Shown here piece by piece: positions 53,382 through 62,152 of a stretch of 64,000 nucleotides of DNA. The notes beneath the pieces are model-generated. The model was not told the DNA's origin. It searched no databases and saw only the letters and a program-made list of their open reading frames with translations. Made by a program: the position numbers and the translations under genes. The stretch lies in NCBI RefSeq assembly GCF_002160985.1, contig NZ_NFLQ01000011.1, positions 44,878-108,877 of the forward strand, in the 5' to 3' direction. The stretch comes from Lachnoclostridium sp. An118 (GTDB lineage: Bacteria; Bacillota; Clostridia; Lachnospirales; Lachnospiraceae). The first letter of the stretch is position 1. Every line of letters starts with the position of its first letter.

Positions 53382-54209
53382 ATGGCGAATTGCAAAGTAA
53401 TTGCGATTGCCAACCAGAAAGGCGGAACGGGGAAAACCACCACGACTGTCAACTTAGGGATCGGACTTGCCAGAGAAGGGAAAAAGGTCCTTCTGGTAGA
53501 CGCTGATCCACAGGGCGATCTGACCACTTCATTAGGGTGGCCGGAGCAGGATAATCTTTCTGTGACGCTTGCCACACAGTTAGAGGGCATTGTGGCTGAC
53601 CGGGAAATGGATAGCCACGCCGGGATTTTACACCATGAGGAAGGCGTTGATCTGATCCCGTCTAACATTGAACTTGCAGGACTGGAAGTTATGCTTGTCA
53701 ATGCCATGAGCCGGGAACTGACGCTGAAAAACTATCTGAATGAAGTGAAAAACGGATATGATTATGTGTTGATTGACTGTATGCCGAGTTTGGGTATGCT
53801 GACAATCAATGCACTGGCGGCGTCAGATAGTGTAATTGTTCCGGTACAGGCTCAGTATCTTCCGGCAAAGGGAATGACACAGCTTATGAAAACAATCGGG
53901 AAGGTACAAAGGCAGATCAATCCGGCGCTGAAGGTAGACGGAGTGCTTTTAACACTTGCGGATATGAGGACAAATCTGGCCCGTGTGACCGCAGAAAGTA
54001 TCCGGCAGAATTATGGGAGGATGGTCAAGGTTTACCAGACGGTCATTCCGGTTGGCGTGAAAGCAGCGGAAACGAGTGCCGCAGGACAAAGCATTTACAG
54101 CTATGACAAAAACAGTACAGTCGCTAAAGCCTATGCGTCATTTACAAGGGAGGTGGTACGGGATGGCGAAAGGCAGAGAAATAAAATTGCCCCTTCCCGC
54201 AGCCGATGA
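53382..54209 (+). CDS. parA: ParA/Soj-family partition ATPase
   Basis: 275 residues from ATG 53382 after AAAGGAGGG. Deviant Walker A NQKGGTGKTTTTVNLGIGLA, Walker A' LVDADPQGDLTTSLG, Walker B YDYVLIDCMPSLG and LPAKGMTQLMKTIG are all present. ParA ATPases bind DNA and position plasmids or elements through ParB. It overlaps the ParB gene by 47 nt. Chromosomal Soj/Spo0J would sit near the replication origin with jag and rpmH; the neighbours here rather indicate an element remnant. Confidence 0.93.
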   Translation: MANCKVIAIANQKGGTGKTTTTVNLGIGLAREGKKVLLVDADPQGDLTTSLGWPEQDNLSVTLATQLEGIVADREMDSHAGILHHEEGVDLIPSNIELAGLEVMLVNAMSRELTLKNYLNEVKNGYDYVLIDCMPSLGMLTINALAASDSVIVPVQAQYLPAKGMTQLMKTIGKVQRQINPALKVDGVLLTLADMRTNLARVTAESIRQNYGRMVKVYQTVIPVGVKAAETSAAGQSIYSYDKNSTVAKAYASFTREVVRDGERQRNKIAPSRSR

Positions 54210-55098
54210 TCTGTTCAGCACGCAGGAGGAACGTGATGAGGCTAAGCGGGAGTATGTGGCAGATATTCCTCTGATAGAAATCAGCGACTTTCCCAATCAT
54301 CCGTATAAAGTAAAGCAGGATGAAAGTATGCTGGAACTGGCGGCGAGTATCCGGGAGAAAGGCGTGGTCAATCCTGCTCTGGTGCGCCCGAAACCGGAAG
54401 GCGGTTATGAAATGGTAGCAGGACACCGGAGAAAATTCGCCAGTGAACTTGCCGGGAAAGCAGTCATGCCCTGTATCGTGCGAAATCTGACAGATGATGA
54501 GGCTACGATTATCATGGTTGACTCTAACCTGCAAAGGGAGAAAGTCTTACCCTCAGAGAAAGCCTTTGCTTATAAGATGAAACTGGACGCAATGAAACGG
54601 CAGGGGAAGCGCAGTGATTTAACTTCTGTGCCACTGGCACAGAAGTTACAAGGAAAGACATCAAGACAGCTTTTAGGAGAGCAAGTGGGAGAAAGCCAAG
54701 ACCAAATCCGCCGCTATATCCGTCTTACCGAACTTATCACACCTATTCTGGATATGGTGGATGAGGGAAAGATTGCCATGCGCCCGGCAGTAGAACTGTC
54801 TTACCTGCCGAAAGAGCAACAGCAGGTGCTTTTGGACACAATGGAGCAGGAAGACTGTACTCCAAGCCATGCACAGGCGATTAAAATGCGGAAATTTGCG
54901 GAGGCGGGAAAGCTGAATGAGGACGTGATCCTGTCGATCATGACCGAAGAGAAACCGAACCAGGTGGAGCAGTTTAAAATCCCGAAAAAGAGGATTGACA
55001 AATATTTTTCTCCGGGAACCACGCCAAAGCAGATGGAGGACACGATCATTAAGGCATTGGAGCTGTACCGCAGACGGGAACGAGGACGGGAAAGGTAA
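54163..55098 (+). CDS. parB: ParB/Spo0J-family partition protein
   Basis: 311 residues from ATG 54163, with GGAGGTGG 6-10 nt before; a longer frame from 54076 lies in parA. The N-terminal ParB nuclease-like domain (IPLIEISDFPNHPYKVKQDE, then ESMLELAASIREKGVVNPAL, GYEMVAGHRRKFASELAG) is followed by the HTH (LLGEQVGESQDQIRRYIRLT). It binds parS-type sites and works with ParA. No parS-like palindrome was recognised nearby. The gap to 55370 contains a terminator. Confidence 0.93.
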   Translation: MAKGREIKLPLPAADDLFSTQEERDEAKREYVADIPLIEISDFPNHPYKVKQDESMLELAASIREKGVVNPALVRPKPEGGYEMVAGHRRKFASELAGKAVMPCIVRNLTDDEATIIMVDSNLQREKVLPSEKAFAYKMKLDAMKRQGKRSDLTSVPLAQKLQGKTSRQLLGEQVGESQDQIRRYIRLTELITPILDMVDEGKIAMRPAVELSYLPKEQQQVLLDTMEQEDCTPSHAQAIKMRKFAEAGKLNEDVILSIMTEEKPNQVEQFKIPKKRIDKYFSPGTTPKQMEDTIIKALELYRRRERGRER

Positions 55099-55307
55099 GA
55101 GGACGCCTGGGGGAAAGTGGGTTCCTTTGGTGCTTCCCTTTTTCCGGGGTTTCCGGAGTCTCCGCTCCGGTCAGTGCTAAACGTGTGTCACCGGCACACA
55201 GCACCCCCTCCCCACACCCTACCCCTTCCGGATTACCAGCAGTTTACCAGCCGAAAAGAAGAATAAGGAGCCGGTGGCTATCCACATTCCACCGGATCAG
55301 TACCCAG

Positions 55308-55333
55308 CCCTGCCAGCAAGCAGGGATTTTTTT
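55308..55333 (+). terminator. Terminator downstream of parB
   Basis: CCCTGC (55308-55313) and GCAGGG (55320-55325) form a short stem followed by ATTTTTTT. The rest of 55099-55307 is GC-rich, with no gene visible. Confidence 0.7.
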
Positions 55334-55370
55334 ATGTGGGCCGAAAGGCTCGGAAATGGAGGAGAATGAA

Positions 55371-57060
55371 GTGAAGAAAATCAAACAGTTATTCAGGAAA
55401 GGAGTCGCATTGGCACTGGCGGCGGTCACGACACTGTCCGTCCTGCCGGCGGCCACGGTATCGGCTGCGTCCCAGCAGGCAACGATCACATTCGCTTACT
55501 GCTATGACGGGAACGGGAATACCATCCGTTATCAGCAGACGGCGTCTCATAACGGAATTACGTTCAGCCATGCGGGGGAGGCCAGAACCCGGATCTATGC
55601 AGACGGGGATAATGCCTACTGTATCGAGCCGGGAATCTCCCTGCATACCGGGAACACGCTGGAGAAGGACGCTTCTGTTGTGTGGAACAACTTAGGAAAG
55701 GCAAAACAGGACGCTGTGAATTTGGCGCTTCTGTATGGCGCACAGGGAAGTATGGGCAGCATGTCCGGTACAGAGGATGAAAAAGTCCTTGCCACACAGA
55801 TGGTCATCTGGGAGATTGTGACCGGGTGCAGGAATGCGTCTGCGCCTTATGCCCAGACAGACGCCAAATTTTATAACAGCCTTTGCGTAGGCGGGGTGAA
55901 CAGCGGGATAGCGGCGGCCTATCAGCAGATTATTTCCGGCATGGTCAGCCACGGGACTATCCCCAGCTTTGCGTCCGGAAGTACAGACAGCACTCCCCAG
56001 GAACTGAAATGGGACGGCAAACAGTATGTATTGAAACTGACAGACAGCAACGGCGTTCTGTCAAAATTCAATTTCACATCATCCAACAGTGATGTGAAAG
56101 TCAGCAAATCCGGAAATACACTGACCATCACGTCCAGCAAAGCGATTGCCGGGAACGTGCAGTTATCCGCAACCAAGAAGATCCCTACCGTGAGCAGCAG
56201 CGCCAAGCTGATTGCTTACGGAGATCCGTCTTTGCAGGATATTGTCACAGGTGTGGAGAATACCGCAGCCGTGAAAGCATATCTGAATGTGAAAATCCCT
56301 TATGGGCACATCCAGATCGTGAAAACTTCCGAGGACGGCGTGGTGGCCGGATTGAAATTCCAGATCACTGGCAACGGGATTGACCAGACTGTTACCACCG
56401 GGGAGGATGGAACGATCAAGGTGGAGAACCTTCAGCCGGGAACCTACACGGTAACGGAGCTGACGGAGAACCGGTATGAACCGCAGAAAGCGCAGACGGT
56501 GGAGGTCAAAGGCGGGGAAATCGCTGCGGTGGATTTTTCCAAATCCTCAAGCGTGGAGATTTGAAAGTGACCAAAACTTCCGAGGACGGTCTGGTGGAAG
56601 GCATGAAGTTCCATCTCTACGGAACTTCTCTTTCCGGTATTCCGGTGGATGAATATGCGGTTACGGACAGTACAGGTGTTGCCACGTTTTCTGATATTCT
56701 GATCTCCGGCGATACGCCTTATACGTTGGAAGAAGTGGAGACCGCAGACCGCTATGTGGTCCCGGCGGCCCAGAGCGTGACCATCAACTGGAACGAAGTG
56801 ACCAATCGGTGACAAATGCGCAGGACGGTTCAGGACTGACGGCGATGGTTGCGCTCCGTTCGGAGGATGCGGACGAAAAACTGGCGGAGGCAATGTTTAC
56901 AAACCGATACGGCACATCGCCCGTTCCACGCGATTCCAACCCGCCCAAGACTGGTGATGAATCCAATATATTGCTGTATGGGTATTTGGCGCTTGTAAGT
57001 ATCGCCGGCCTTGTGGTGAGCGTCGTCATACAGAAAAGGGGAAAACGGCGCTCAAGCTGA
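55371..57060 (+). pseudogene. Thioester-domain, LPxTG-type surface protein, broken and internally deleted
   Basis: GTG 55371 has GGAGGAG 5 nt upstream. Signal peptide FRKGVALALAAVTTLSVLPA. A TQXA/thioester-like domain follows (FAYCYDGNGNTIRYQQ, NAYCIEPGISLHTGNTLEKD, KVLATQMVIWEIVTGC), then SpaA-like repeats (HIQIVKTSEDGVVAGLKFQI). At about 56540 one base is missing in the AAA run, so the frame stops at 56564; the next repeat (LKVTKTSEDGLVEGMKFHLY) runs in another frame to 56812. From about 56815 a third frame begins with an unrelated segment leading to the wall anchor NPPKTGDES, a hydrophobic helix and KRGKRRSS. Most of the usual stalk repeats are missing, so a deletion joins early repeats to the anchor. 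Such adhesins are typical cargo of ParAB-bearing conjugative elements. Confidence 0.75.
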
Positions 57061-57253
57061 TATTGGGTGCGTTGGCGCAGGAAGGTATACGGCGTGATAC
57101 TTGCGCTGTTTGCCCGAAAACTGGATTATGCTATGGAACAGCGCCTTGTGATGCTTATTACAGGGCGCTGTTTTGTATGGGCGGCGATGCGTATGCATAC
57201 CTCAATACAAGGAAAAGAGAAGACGTGAGACATAGGGTTATGGGAGAGTTACT

Positions 57254-58216
57254 ATGGAGTTCAAAGACGTTCTAAACCGATATATGGAGCGGACCGGATG
57301 CTCCGCCAGGGATCTGGCGGAACGCTCCGGCCTGTCCACAGCTACAATTAGCCGATATCGCTCTGGAGACCGTGTGCCGGAAGCAGATTCCAGGCAATTG
57401 GAGAATTTAGCCAAGGGGATTGCGGCGATAGCAGCCGAAAAGAAAATTCGGGAGATGGAAGAGGAAGCGGTTCGGCAGGCGCTCTCCGAGCAGGCACAGG
57501 GGCCTGGTATCGAGATAGAAAAACTCAGATTGAATTTTGATACCCTGCTGAAGACATTGTCCGTCAGCGTATCCGATCTTGCGCGTTTTTTGAGCTACGA
57601 TCCTTCGTACCTGTCCCGTATCCGAAAGGGGCAGCGCAAGCTGTCCGATCCTCAAAAATTTACGGCGGATGCCTTTTTAAAGCTTGATGCAAAAACAGAA
57701 GGTACAAGGCGGTCAATCCTGTCATCCCTGTCGCTCTACACGGCCGACGATGAGCTTGTCTTTCAGGTTTTGAGGGACAATCGTGTTTCGGAGAAAAACC
57801 AGATCAGGATCATGGAACATATTGCTTTTCAAAGGGAATTGACGGAAGAAATTCTATCCCACGACTCCATCTTTGAAGCGTATCCCAACTTTTCAAAAGA
57901 TGAGTTTGCCCAATACCCCATGACGCTATCCTTGGCTGGCGCTTTTTATGAAGAGGATATCGTCTACACCTATGAGCAATATCGGGAACATCTGGAGATG
58001 ATGAAGCGCTTTTCTCAGATGCATAAAAACTACCATATTGAGGAAAACAAATCTCCTGCGTTCCGCCATATCCAAATTCTTATCCATGAGGGAAGCTGGG
58101 CGATCGTGTCCAAGGAAAAAACGCCGGCGATTCATTTTGTTATCCGGCACCCCAAAATGCGAGAAGCCATGGAAAACATCACAATGCCCATTGTGGAAGG
58201 GGAAGAGTATAAATGA
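57254..58216 (+). CDS. XRE-type regulator with two HTH domains
   Basis: 320 residues from ATG 57254 after GGGAGAG. The first HTH is FKDVLNRYMERTGCSARDLA, then RSGLSTATISRYRSGDRVPE. A second, LLKTLSVSVSDLARFLSYDP, then YLSRIRKGQRKLSDPQ, lies near residue 105. The C-terminal part is soluble and may bind a ligand. The preceding 57061-57253 has no believable gene. The gene ends at a strong terminator convergent with the minus-strand lipoprotein gene. Confidence 0.85.
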   Translation: MEFKDVLNRYMERTGCSARDLAERSGLSTATISRYRSGDRVPEADSRQLENLAKGIAAIAAEKKIREMEEEAVRQALSEQAQGPGIEIEKLRLNFDTLLKTLSVSVSDLARFLSYDPSYLSRIRKGQRKLSDPQKFTADAFLKLDAKTEGTRRSILSSLSLYTADDELVFQVLRDNRVSEKNQIRIMEHIAFQRELTEEILSHDSIFEAYPNFSKDEFAQYPMTLSLAGAFYEEDIVYTYEQYREHLEMMKRFSQMHKNYHIEENKSPAFRHIQILIHEGSWAIVSKEKTPAIHFVIRHPKMREAMENITMPIVEGEEYK

Positions 58217-58258
58217 GGCTAAATCCGAGTCCCTTGCGTTTGAAAAATGGGTATAAAT

Positions 58259-58318
58259 AAACCAGGCATTCCCTGCTTGCACAGCCTTAGCTGGATACAA
58301 GTAAGGAATGCCTGGTTT
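58259..58318. terminator. Bidirectional terminator
   Basis: AAACCAGGCATTCC (58259-58272) pairs perfectly with GGAATGCCTGGTTT (58305-58318) across a 32-nt centre; T tract on the + side and A tract on the left serve both convergent genes. Confidence 0.85.
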
Positions 58319-58333
58319 TGCGATGTGCCTTTT

Positions 58334-58783
58334 TTACTCCATCGCTTCCCTGTACTCTGGATATGTTTCTTGGATTTTCCGCGCCAGATCCCAAATCTCC
58401 TCGTCGCCGGAAAGCACATAGGATGTTCCGCCGGCGCCATGGAACCGGTTTTCATCAAACCAGAAGAGGCAGGTATCCCCATCCGCTGTCTCAAACTCCA
58501 GGATCCGGCTGTCTGTAGAGCCGCTGAAAGCTTTGGATACAATGGTCGTTTCCCGTAATGCCTGCAGGATTTCGGAGATGATTTCTTCATCCGTCGTTTC
58601 GTAGCGTCCCAGGATGTTATCGTTGTGATGATAGGTAAGCGCGACCGGCAGCTCTTCCAGCGACTGATCCAGAAATTCCTGCTGGCTTTCGGTGCAATAG
58701 GGCCGAAGCGATGTGTCTTTTGGGGAACACCCCGCCAGTACGCACAATAAAATCAGCAAAATGGTAATTTTAATCCTCTTCAT
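58334..58783 (-). CDS. Lipoprotein, paralogue of 61498-62007
   Basis: 149 residues from ATG 58783 (AAAGGGA upstream on this strand). Lipobox LCVLAGC at residues 13-19. The body matches the gene at 61498: YCTESQQEFLDQSLEELPVA against YCTERQRELLELPHEELPVE, and CLFWFDENRFHGAGGTSYVL against YSFWFDKRRFEGVDGRCYVL. Function unknown; a secreted, membrane-tethered domain of about 120 residues. It lies 19 nt after the LuxR-type regulator, so the two form an operon. Confidence 0.78.
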   Translation of the reverse strand: MKRIKITILLILLCVLAGCSPKDTSLRPYCTESQQEFLDQSLEELPVALTYHHNDNILGRYETTDEEIISEILQALRETTIVSKAFSGSTDSRILEFETADGDTCLFWFDENRFHGAGGTSYVLSGDEEIWDLARKIQETYPEYREAME

Positions 58784-58802
58784 CCGAATCCCTTTCTGAC
58801 TG

Positions 58803-60245
58803 TCATGGCCTGCGCTGTTTTTCTATGTAGAGCTGGTACAATCCCATGCGTGATTTTACACCTGCTTTCTCATAGATCGCCGCGATATGCCGCTGACAGG
58901 TTCGCCGGGATAGATACAGTCCATCTGCGATCTCCTGAATACTTTCCTCTGAATTGACCAGCTTGTCAAATACTTCGGTTTCCTTGGGCGTAAGGATAAA
59001 CAGCTCCGACAAAAGACGGAACGCTTCCTGAGGGTCCAGGTCTGTCGGGATATCCTTGGGGGTGCCGGATGAAACCGGCATCCAGGCTGTATAAAGATAG
59101 ATGACTACGCTGACGGCCACAAACAGGACCAGTGCCAGAATGATGGATGCCATGCCATTGCTGTCAGAAACAAGCAACGCTACAGAGGCGTTGGTAAGCA
59201 AAGCGGCGCTCACGTTATTCATGGCGCGCCCCATACCGGCCCACAGCGCTGGCGTGGGCATATGGCGGGCAAAATCCAGAAAGCTGGTGGTGAAGAATAC
59301 CACAAAAAATCCAGCCGAAAGATAAAATACGATCAGGCCGATCAAAAACGGGCCGCCCAGCTTGAGTACTACCAAACAGATGACGGACATCAGCATGACG
59401 CAGTACATCATCATGGCCATAAATTTCCGCTTTCGGATATCAAAAAGAAAGCCGGCAGAAAGGCCGCTTACCGCCAGCAAAAGCCGCGGCCATTGCCCGA
59501 TGTCAGTGCCTGCTGCATGATGCATGGTGACCGCGTTGTCCAGCGTACTGAAGATACATGCCATCAGGATGACAAGCAGTGCAAGGAGTCCGCCGGCGGC
59601 GATCTTCTTTCGGGTTCCCTTCCCATCATCCTCTATGGCGGGGGACTGGAGTTCTTCCGCTTCTGCGTTTTCCTGGCGGCAAAGCCTTTCTGCCTTCAGC
59701 AACAGCGCTAACGCTACAAGGGCAAAGAGTGAAAGTATCAAGGCTTCCGCAGTTTCCAGATCCACAAGATTGTTATTTAGAAACTGCAGGAAGATCCCAA
59801 GGGCATAGGAGACACCAACCATACGCGCCAGATGGGTGCGATCCCTCGCCAGTTTGAAAAACAGGTAGTGGGCCGCGCTTCCCAATATCCCCAGAAACAG
59901 GAACAATGTCATTCCGGAGAGCAGAGTGGACGAATAAGAAACATGTTTTTGAACCAAAAAATTGCATACTGCCGCTGCTAGTGCAAGGATAAAAAGTCCA
60001 ACGATTTGTACCCGCCTTTTCAAAAAGCGATGAAACAGCGGATAGAGCAAAAAACCGACAGCGCTTATTCCTAACGCGTAGTTTTGCGCAATCACCGGTT
60101 TTTCATCCCCTGCCGTAAGCGAGATCATATTCACATATAGGTACTCGGCGCCAAGAAATAGAAAAGTAAAAATACCAAGCAGCAGAATCGCATAAATGGA
60201 TTTTGGATTTGTGAAGCTTTTCTTTATTATTACCATACGTCCCAT
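58803..60245 (-). CDS. LuxR-type HTH regulator fused to a 12-TM MFS-like domain
   Basis: 480 residues from ATG 60245 (AAAGGGAGT 5 nt before). Residues 1-400 contain about 12 hydrophobic helices in an MFS-like layout (AILLLGIFTFLFLGAEYLYV, LFILALAAAVCNFLV, and a charged central loop near 240). The C-terminal 70 residues are a LuxR/GerE HTH: LTPKETEVFDKLVNSEESIQ, EIADGLYLSRRTCQRHIAAI. Such membrane-bound LuxR regulators are typical of Eggerthella and some gut Clostridia. It probably senses a compound in the membrane and activates nearby genes, such as the three that share the module at 61112-62122. Confidence 0.85.
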   Translation of the reverse strand: MGRMVIIKKSFTNPKSIYAILLLGIFTFLFLGAEYLYVNMISLTAGDEKPVIAQNYALGISAVGFLLYPLFHRFLKRRVQIVGLFILALAAAVCNFLVQKHVSYSSTLLSGMTLFLFLGILGSAAHYLFFKLARDRTHLARMVGVSYALGIFLQFLNNNLVDLETAEALILSLFALVALALLLKAERLCRQENAEAEELQSPAIEDDGKGTRKKIAAGGLLALLVILMACIFSTLDNAVTMHHAAGTDIGQWPRLLLAVSGLSAGFLFDIRKRKFMAMMMYCVMLMSVICLVVLKLGGPFLIGLIVFYLSAGFFVVFFTTSFLDFARHMPTPALWAGMGRAMNNVSAALLTNASVALLVSDSNGMASIILALVLFVAVSVVIYLYTAWMPVSSGTPKDIPTDLDPQEAFRLLSELFILTPKETEVFDKLVNSEESIQEIADGLYLSRRTCQRHIAAIYEKAGVKSRMGLYQLYIEKQRRP

Positions 60246-60282
60246 TCCACTCCCTTTCTCCGCAATGGTACAGCTATAGATT

Positions 60283-60311
60283 ATTATACTATAAACGGCA
60301 TGGATTTTCAA
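60283..60311 (-). promoter_or_regulatory. Promoter of the LuxR-type regulator operon
   Basis: On the minus strand: TTGAAA (60311-60306), 17-nt spacer, TATAAT (60288-60283), a near-consensus promoter 38 nt before the start. It lacks the shared module of the other three genes. Confidence 0.8.
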
Positions 60312-60535
60312 CGATTTCGGTCGGTTAGAGACTTTTTTCGCTGACGTTTTTGCGGAATATACAATCCTTCCTGTTTGACCTAAACCAGGGATTCTCCTGG
60401 ATAAAACCGTATATTTTTGGAGCTGCGTTCCGCATCCGGGAACTACCGTTTTTTTGCGCCCGCACATGCCGTTTTACCGCAGCCACACGGTGTAGCCGCG
60501 GTAAACAAGGAAATATCCTGAATGAGAGAAGCTGT

Positions 60536-61043
60536 CTAGTAGGTGATATTGTGGACGTAAAAATAAATCAGCAGGCCACCCAGCCCAGCGCCGCTTATCA
60601 GGCTTGCCCACGTCCAGAATAAAGACAGCAGAAGCCCCAGGAAAATAAACACGCAGAACACCACGACAAAAGCGTCTCTCTGGAAGAGCATGATGAATTT
60701 GATACAGGCGATCACAACCCCTGCCATCATAACGAGAGCCCCAAGAAGAGCCAGAACAAAAACATACACACCCGCCATCTGGAGAATTGAGATCAAGATA
60801 TTAAAGCCAAGACCTATCCCCGCGATCAGGCTGCCTACTTTGATGAGGCTGTCACGGGTAGCGCTGAACGCGCCAAAGAAAGTAGTACGATGTGGAAACT
60901 GCCAAGCTAATAATGGCGGTGAGGGCAGTGAGGAACCCACCGATGGCGCCAATGAGATGGTACGGCCTGAACCTTGCATACATACGATATATCCTCTTTC
61001 TGATCCTGCGTTCCGAAAAGGCCAGCTGAAGCTTTTTGGACAT
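60536..61043 (-). pseudogene. Small four-helix membrane protein, frameshifted
   Basis: From ATG 61043 (weak AGGA) the frame reads MSKKLQLAFSERRIRKRIYR, then a first membrane helix HLIGAIGGFLTALTAIISLA. It then goes out of frame after TSYYF; one T too many in the TTT run near 60890 explains it. The other frame continues FGAFSATRDSLIKVGSLIAG with three further helices (GLGFNILISILQ, VYVFVLALLGALVMMAGVVI, AFVVVFCVFIFLGLLLSLFW) and stops at 60536. Repaired, it would be about 168 residues. No family recognised. Its promoter region holds the first copy of the shared module. Confidence 0.6.
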
Positions 61044-61088
61044 TCTGTGTCCTGGCCGGCCTTCCATCATGTGAACTTTTAGTTTTTT

Positions 61089-61165
61089 GTCATAGCAGGA
61101 AGCTGGTGTTTTTAACAGGCCGCTTTAGCACCAAACTAAAAAAACACTGTGGCGCACCTGCGCCA
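61089..61165 (-). promoter_or_regulatory. Shared promoter module, copy 1
   Basis: On the minus strand: palindrome TGGCGCAGGTGCGCCA (61165-61150), GGTGCTAAAGCGG just before TGTTAA (-35, 61117-61112), 17-nt spacer and TATGAC (-10, 61094-61089). It drives the small membrane protein at 60536-61043. Confidence 0.65.
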
Positions 61166-61323
61166 TTTTGAGAAACGAAGCTTTGAGCGGAAAATTGAGG
61201 CCATCCACCCTGTACAGAGTGTAATACCTCTTAAGTTTACAGGACGTAGCAGGCCGCCTGTCATGATCGGCAATCCCTTTTGCACAATCAAGGTGTTTTG
61301 GAATTTTCACACAAAAAATAGAT

Positions 61324-61396
61324 TGGCGCAGGTGCGCCATGCGTTTTAAATTGGCGCGAAAGCGGCCTGCACAGATCCTTAAAAAAACGATACAGT
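61324..61396 (+). promoter_or_regulatory. Shared promoter module, copy 2
   Basis: Palindrome TGGCGCAGGTGCGCCA (61324-61339), ATTGGCGCGAAAGCGG, TGCACA (-35, 61368-61373), 17-nt spacer, TACAGT (-10, 61391-61396). It drives the lipoprotein at 61498. Confidence 0.7.
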
Positions 61397-61497
61397 AAAA
61401 CCATAAAAGGACAAAAAAAGAGTTTGGATCGCCTTTGGCGTTACAGGCCGAGCAGCAAAGCGATTCATGAGACCAGGACAGAAGAAAGGAGGCACGA

Positions 61498-62007
61498 ATG
61501 AAAAAAAGAGGGGCAGCGGCACTTCTGGCAGCCATCTGTTTGCTGGCGGGGTGTGCAGCATCAGATCCTGCGCTTCCGGCAGAGACTCCGACCCCGACAG
61601 AGACTTCGTCCCCGGCATACCAAGGGGACTCCCTTTTTGCTTACTGTACCGAAAGGCAGCGGGAGCTTTTGGAGCTGCCCCATGAGGAACTGCCGGTGGA
61701 ACTGATCTTTCACCATTGGACAGAGACGGCGGCGGACTACGAGACAAGGGACGAAACGGTGATCGCCGGGGTCTTGCAGGCACTGCGGGATGTGTCGGTG
61801 GAATCCGAGTCACCCATCGTCTCTACAGATACCCGGGGGCTTACATTTGTGACGGCGCAAGGGGATACCTACAGTTTCTGGTTTGATAAACGCCGGTTCG
61901 AAGGGGTGGATGGCAGGTGCTATGTCCTTTCCGAAGATGAAAAGCTTTGGGAACTGGCGTGGGGGATTCGGACAACAGACCCAGACTATCAGGATCTAAT
62001 GAGATAA
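61498..62007 (+). CDS. Lipoprotein, paralogue of 58334-58783
   Basis: 169 residues from ATG 61498 after AAAGGAGG. The signal ends in lipobox LLAGC (about 15-19), followed by a Pro/Thr-rich spacer (AETPTPTETSSPA). The globular part matches the minus-strand lipoprotein at 58334 along its whole length (for example YCTERQRELLELPHEELPVE and YSFWFDKRRFEGVDGRCYVL). Function unknown. Expression is from module copy 2. Confidence 0.8.
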   Translation: MKKRGAAALLAAICLLAGCAASDPALPAETPTPTETSSPAYQGDSLFAYCTERQRELLELPHEELPVELIFHHWTETAADYETRDETVIAGVLQALRDVSVESESPIVSTDTRGLTFVTAQGDTYSFWFDKRRFEGVDGRCYVLSEDEKLWELAWGIRTTDPDYQDLMR

Positions 62008-62044
62008 GCGGTATTTCCCCATGATTTCCGCGAAAAATGTGGAT

Positions 62045-62122
62045 TGGCGCAGGTGCGCCACATAATTTTTGGGAAATTGGCGCTAAAGCGACCTGCACAA
62101 ATCCCGAAAAAGGCGCTACAGT
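62045..62122 (+). promoter_or_regulatory. Shared promoter module, copy 3
   Basis: Palindrome TGGCGCAGGTGCGCCA (62045-62060), ATTGGCGCTAAAGCGA, TGCACA (-35, 62094-62099), 17-nt spacer, TACAGT (-10, 62117-62122). It drives the large secreted protein at 62153. Confidence 0.7.
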
Positions 62123-62152
62123 AAGTTTTGTTTGACAAGGAGGAGAAACCAA

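Noticed and set aside
53382..55098. Chromosomal soj-spo0J locus
   Set aside because: No jag, rpmH, gidA or dnaA neighbours; next to an adhesin remnant and a guaA element, so an element-borne ParAB is more likely.
57063..57275. 70-codon plus-strand frame between the broken adhesin and the XRE gene
   Set aside because: No ribosome site, odd composition, overlaps the well-supported start of the XRE gene at 57254.
61089..62122. CRISPR-like array from the repeated 16-bp palindrome
   Set aside because: Only three copies, far apart and each tied to a promoter; no regular spacers and no cas genes.
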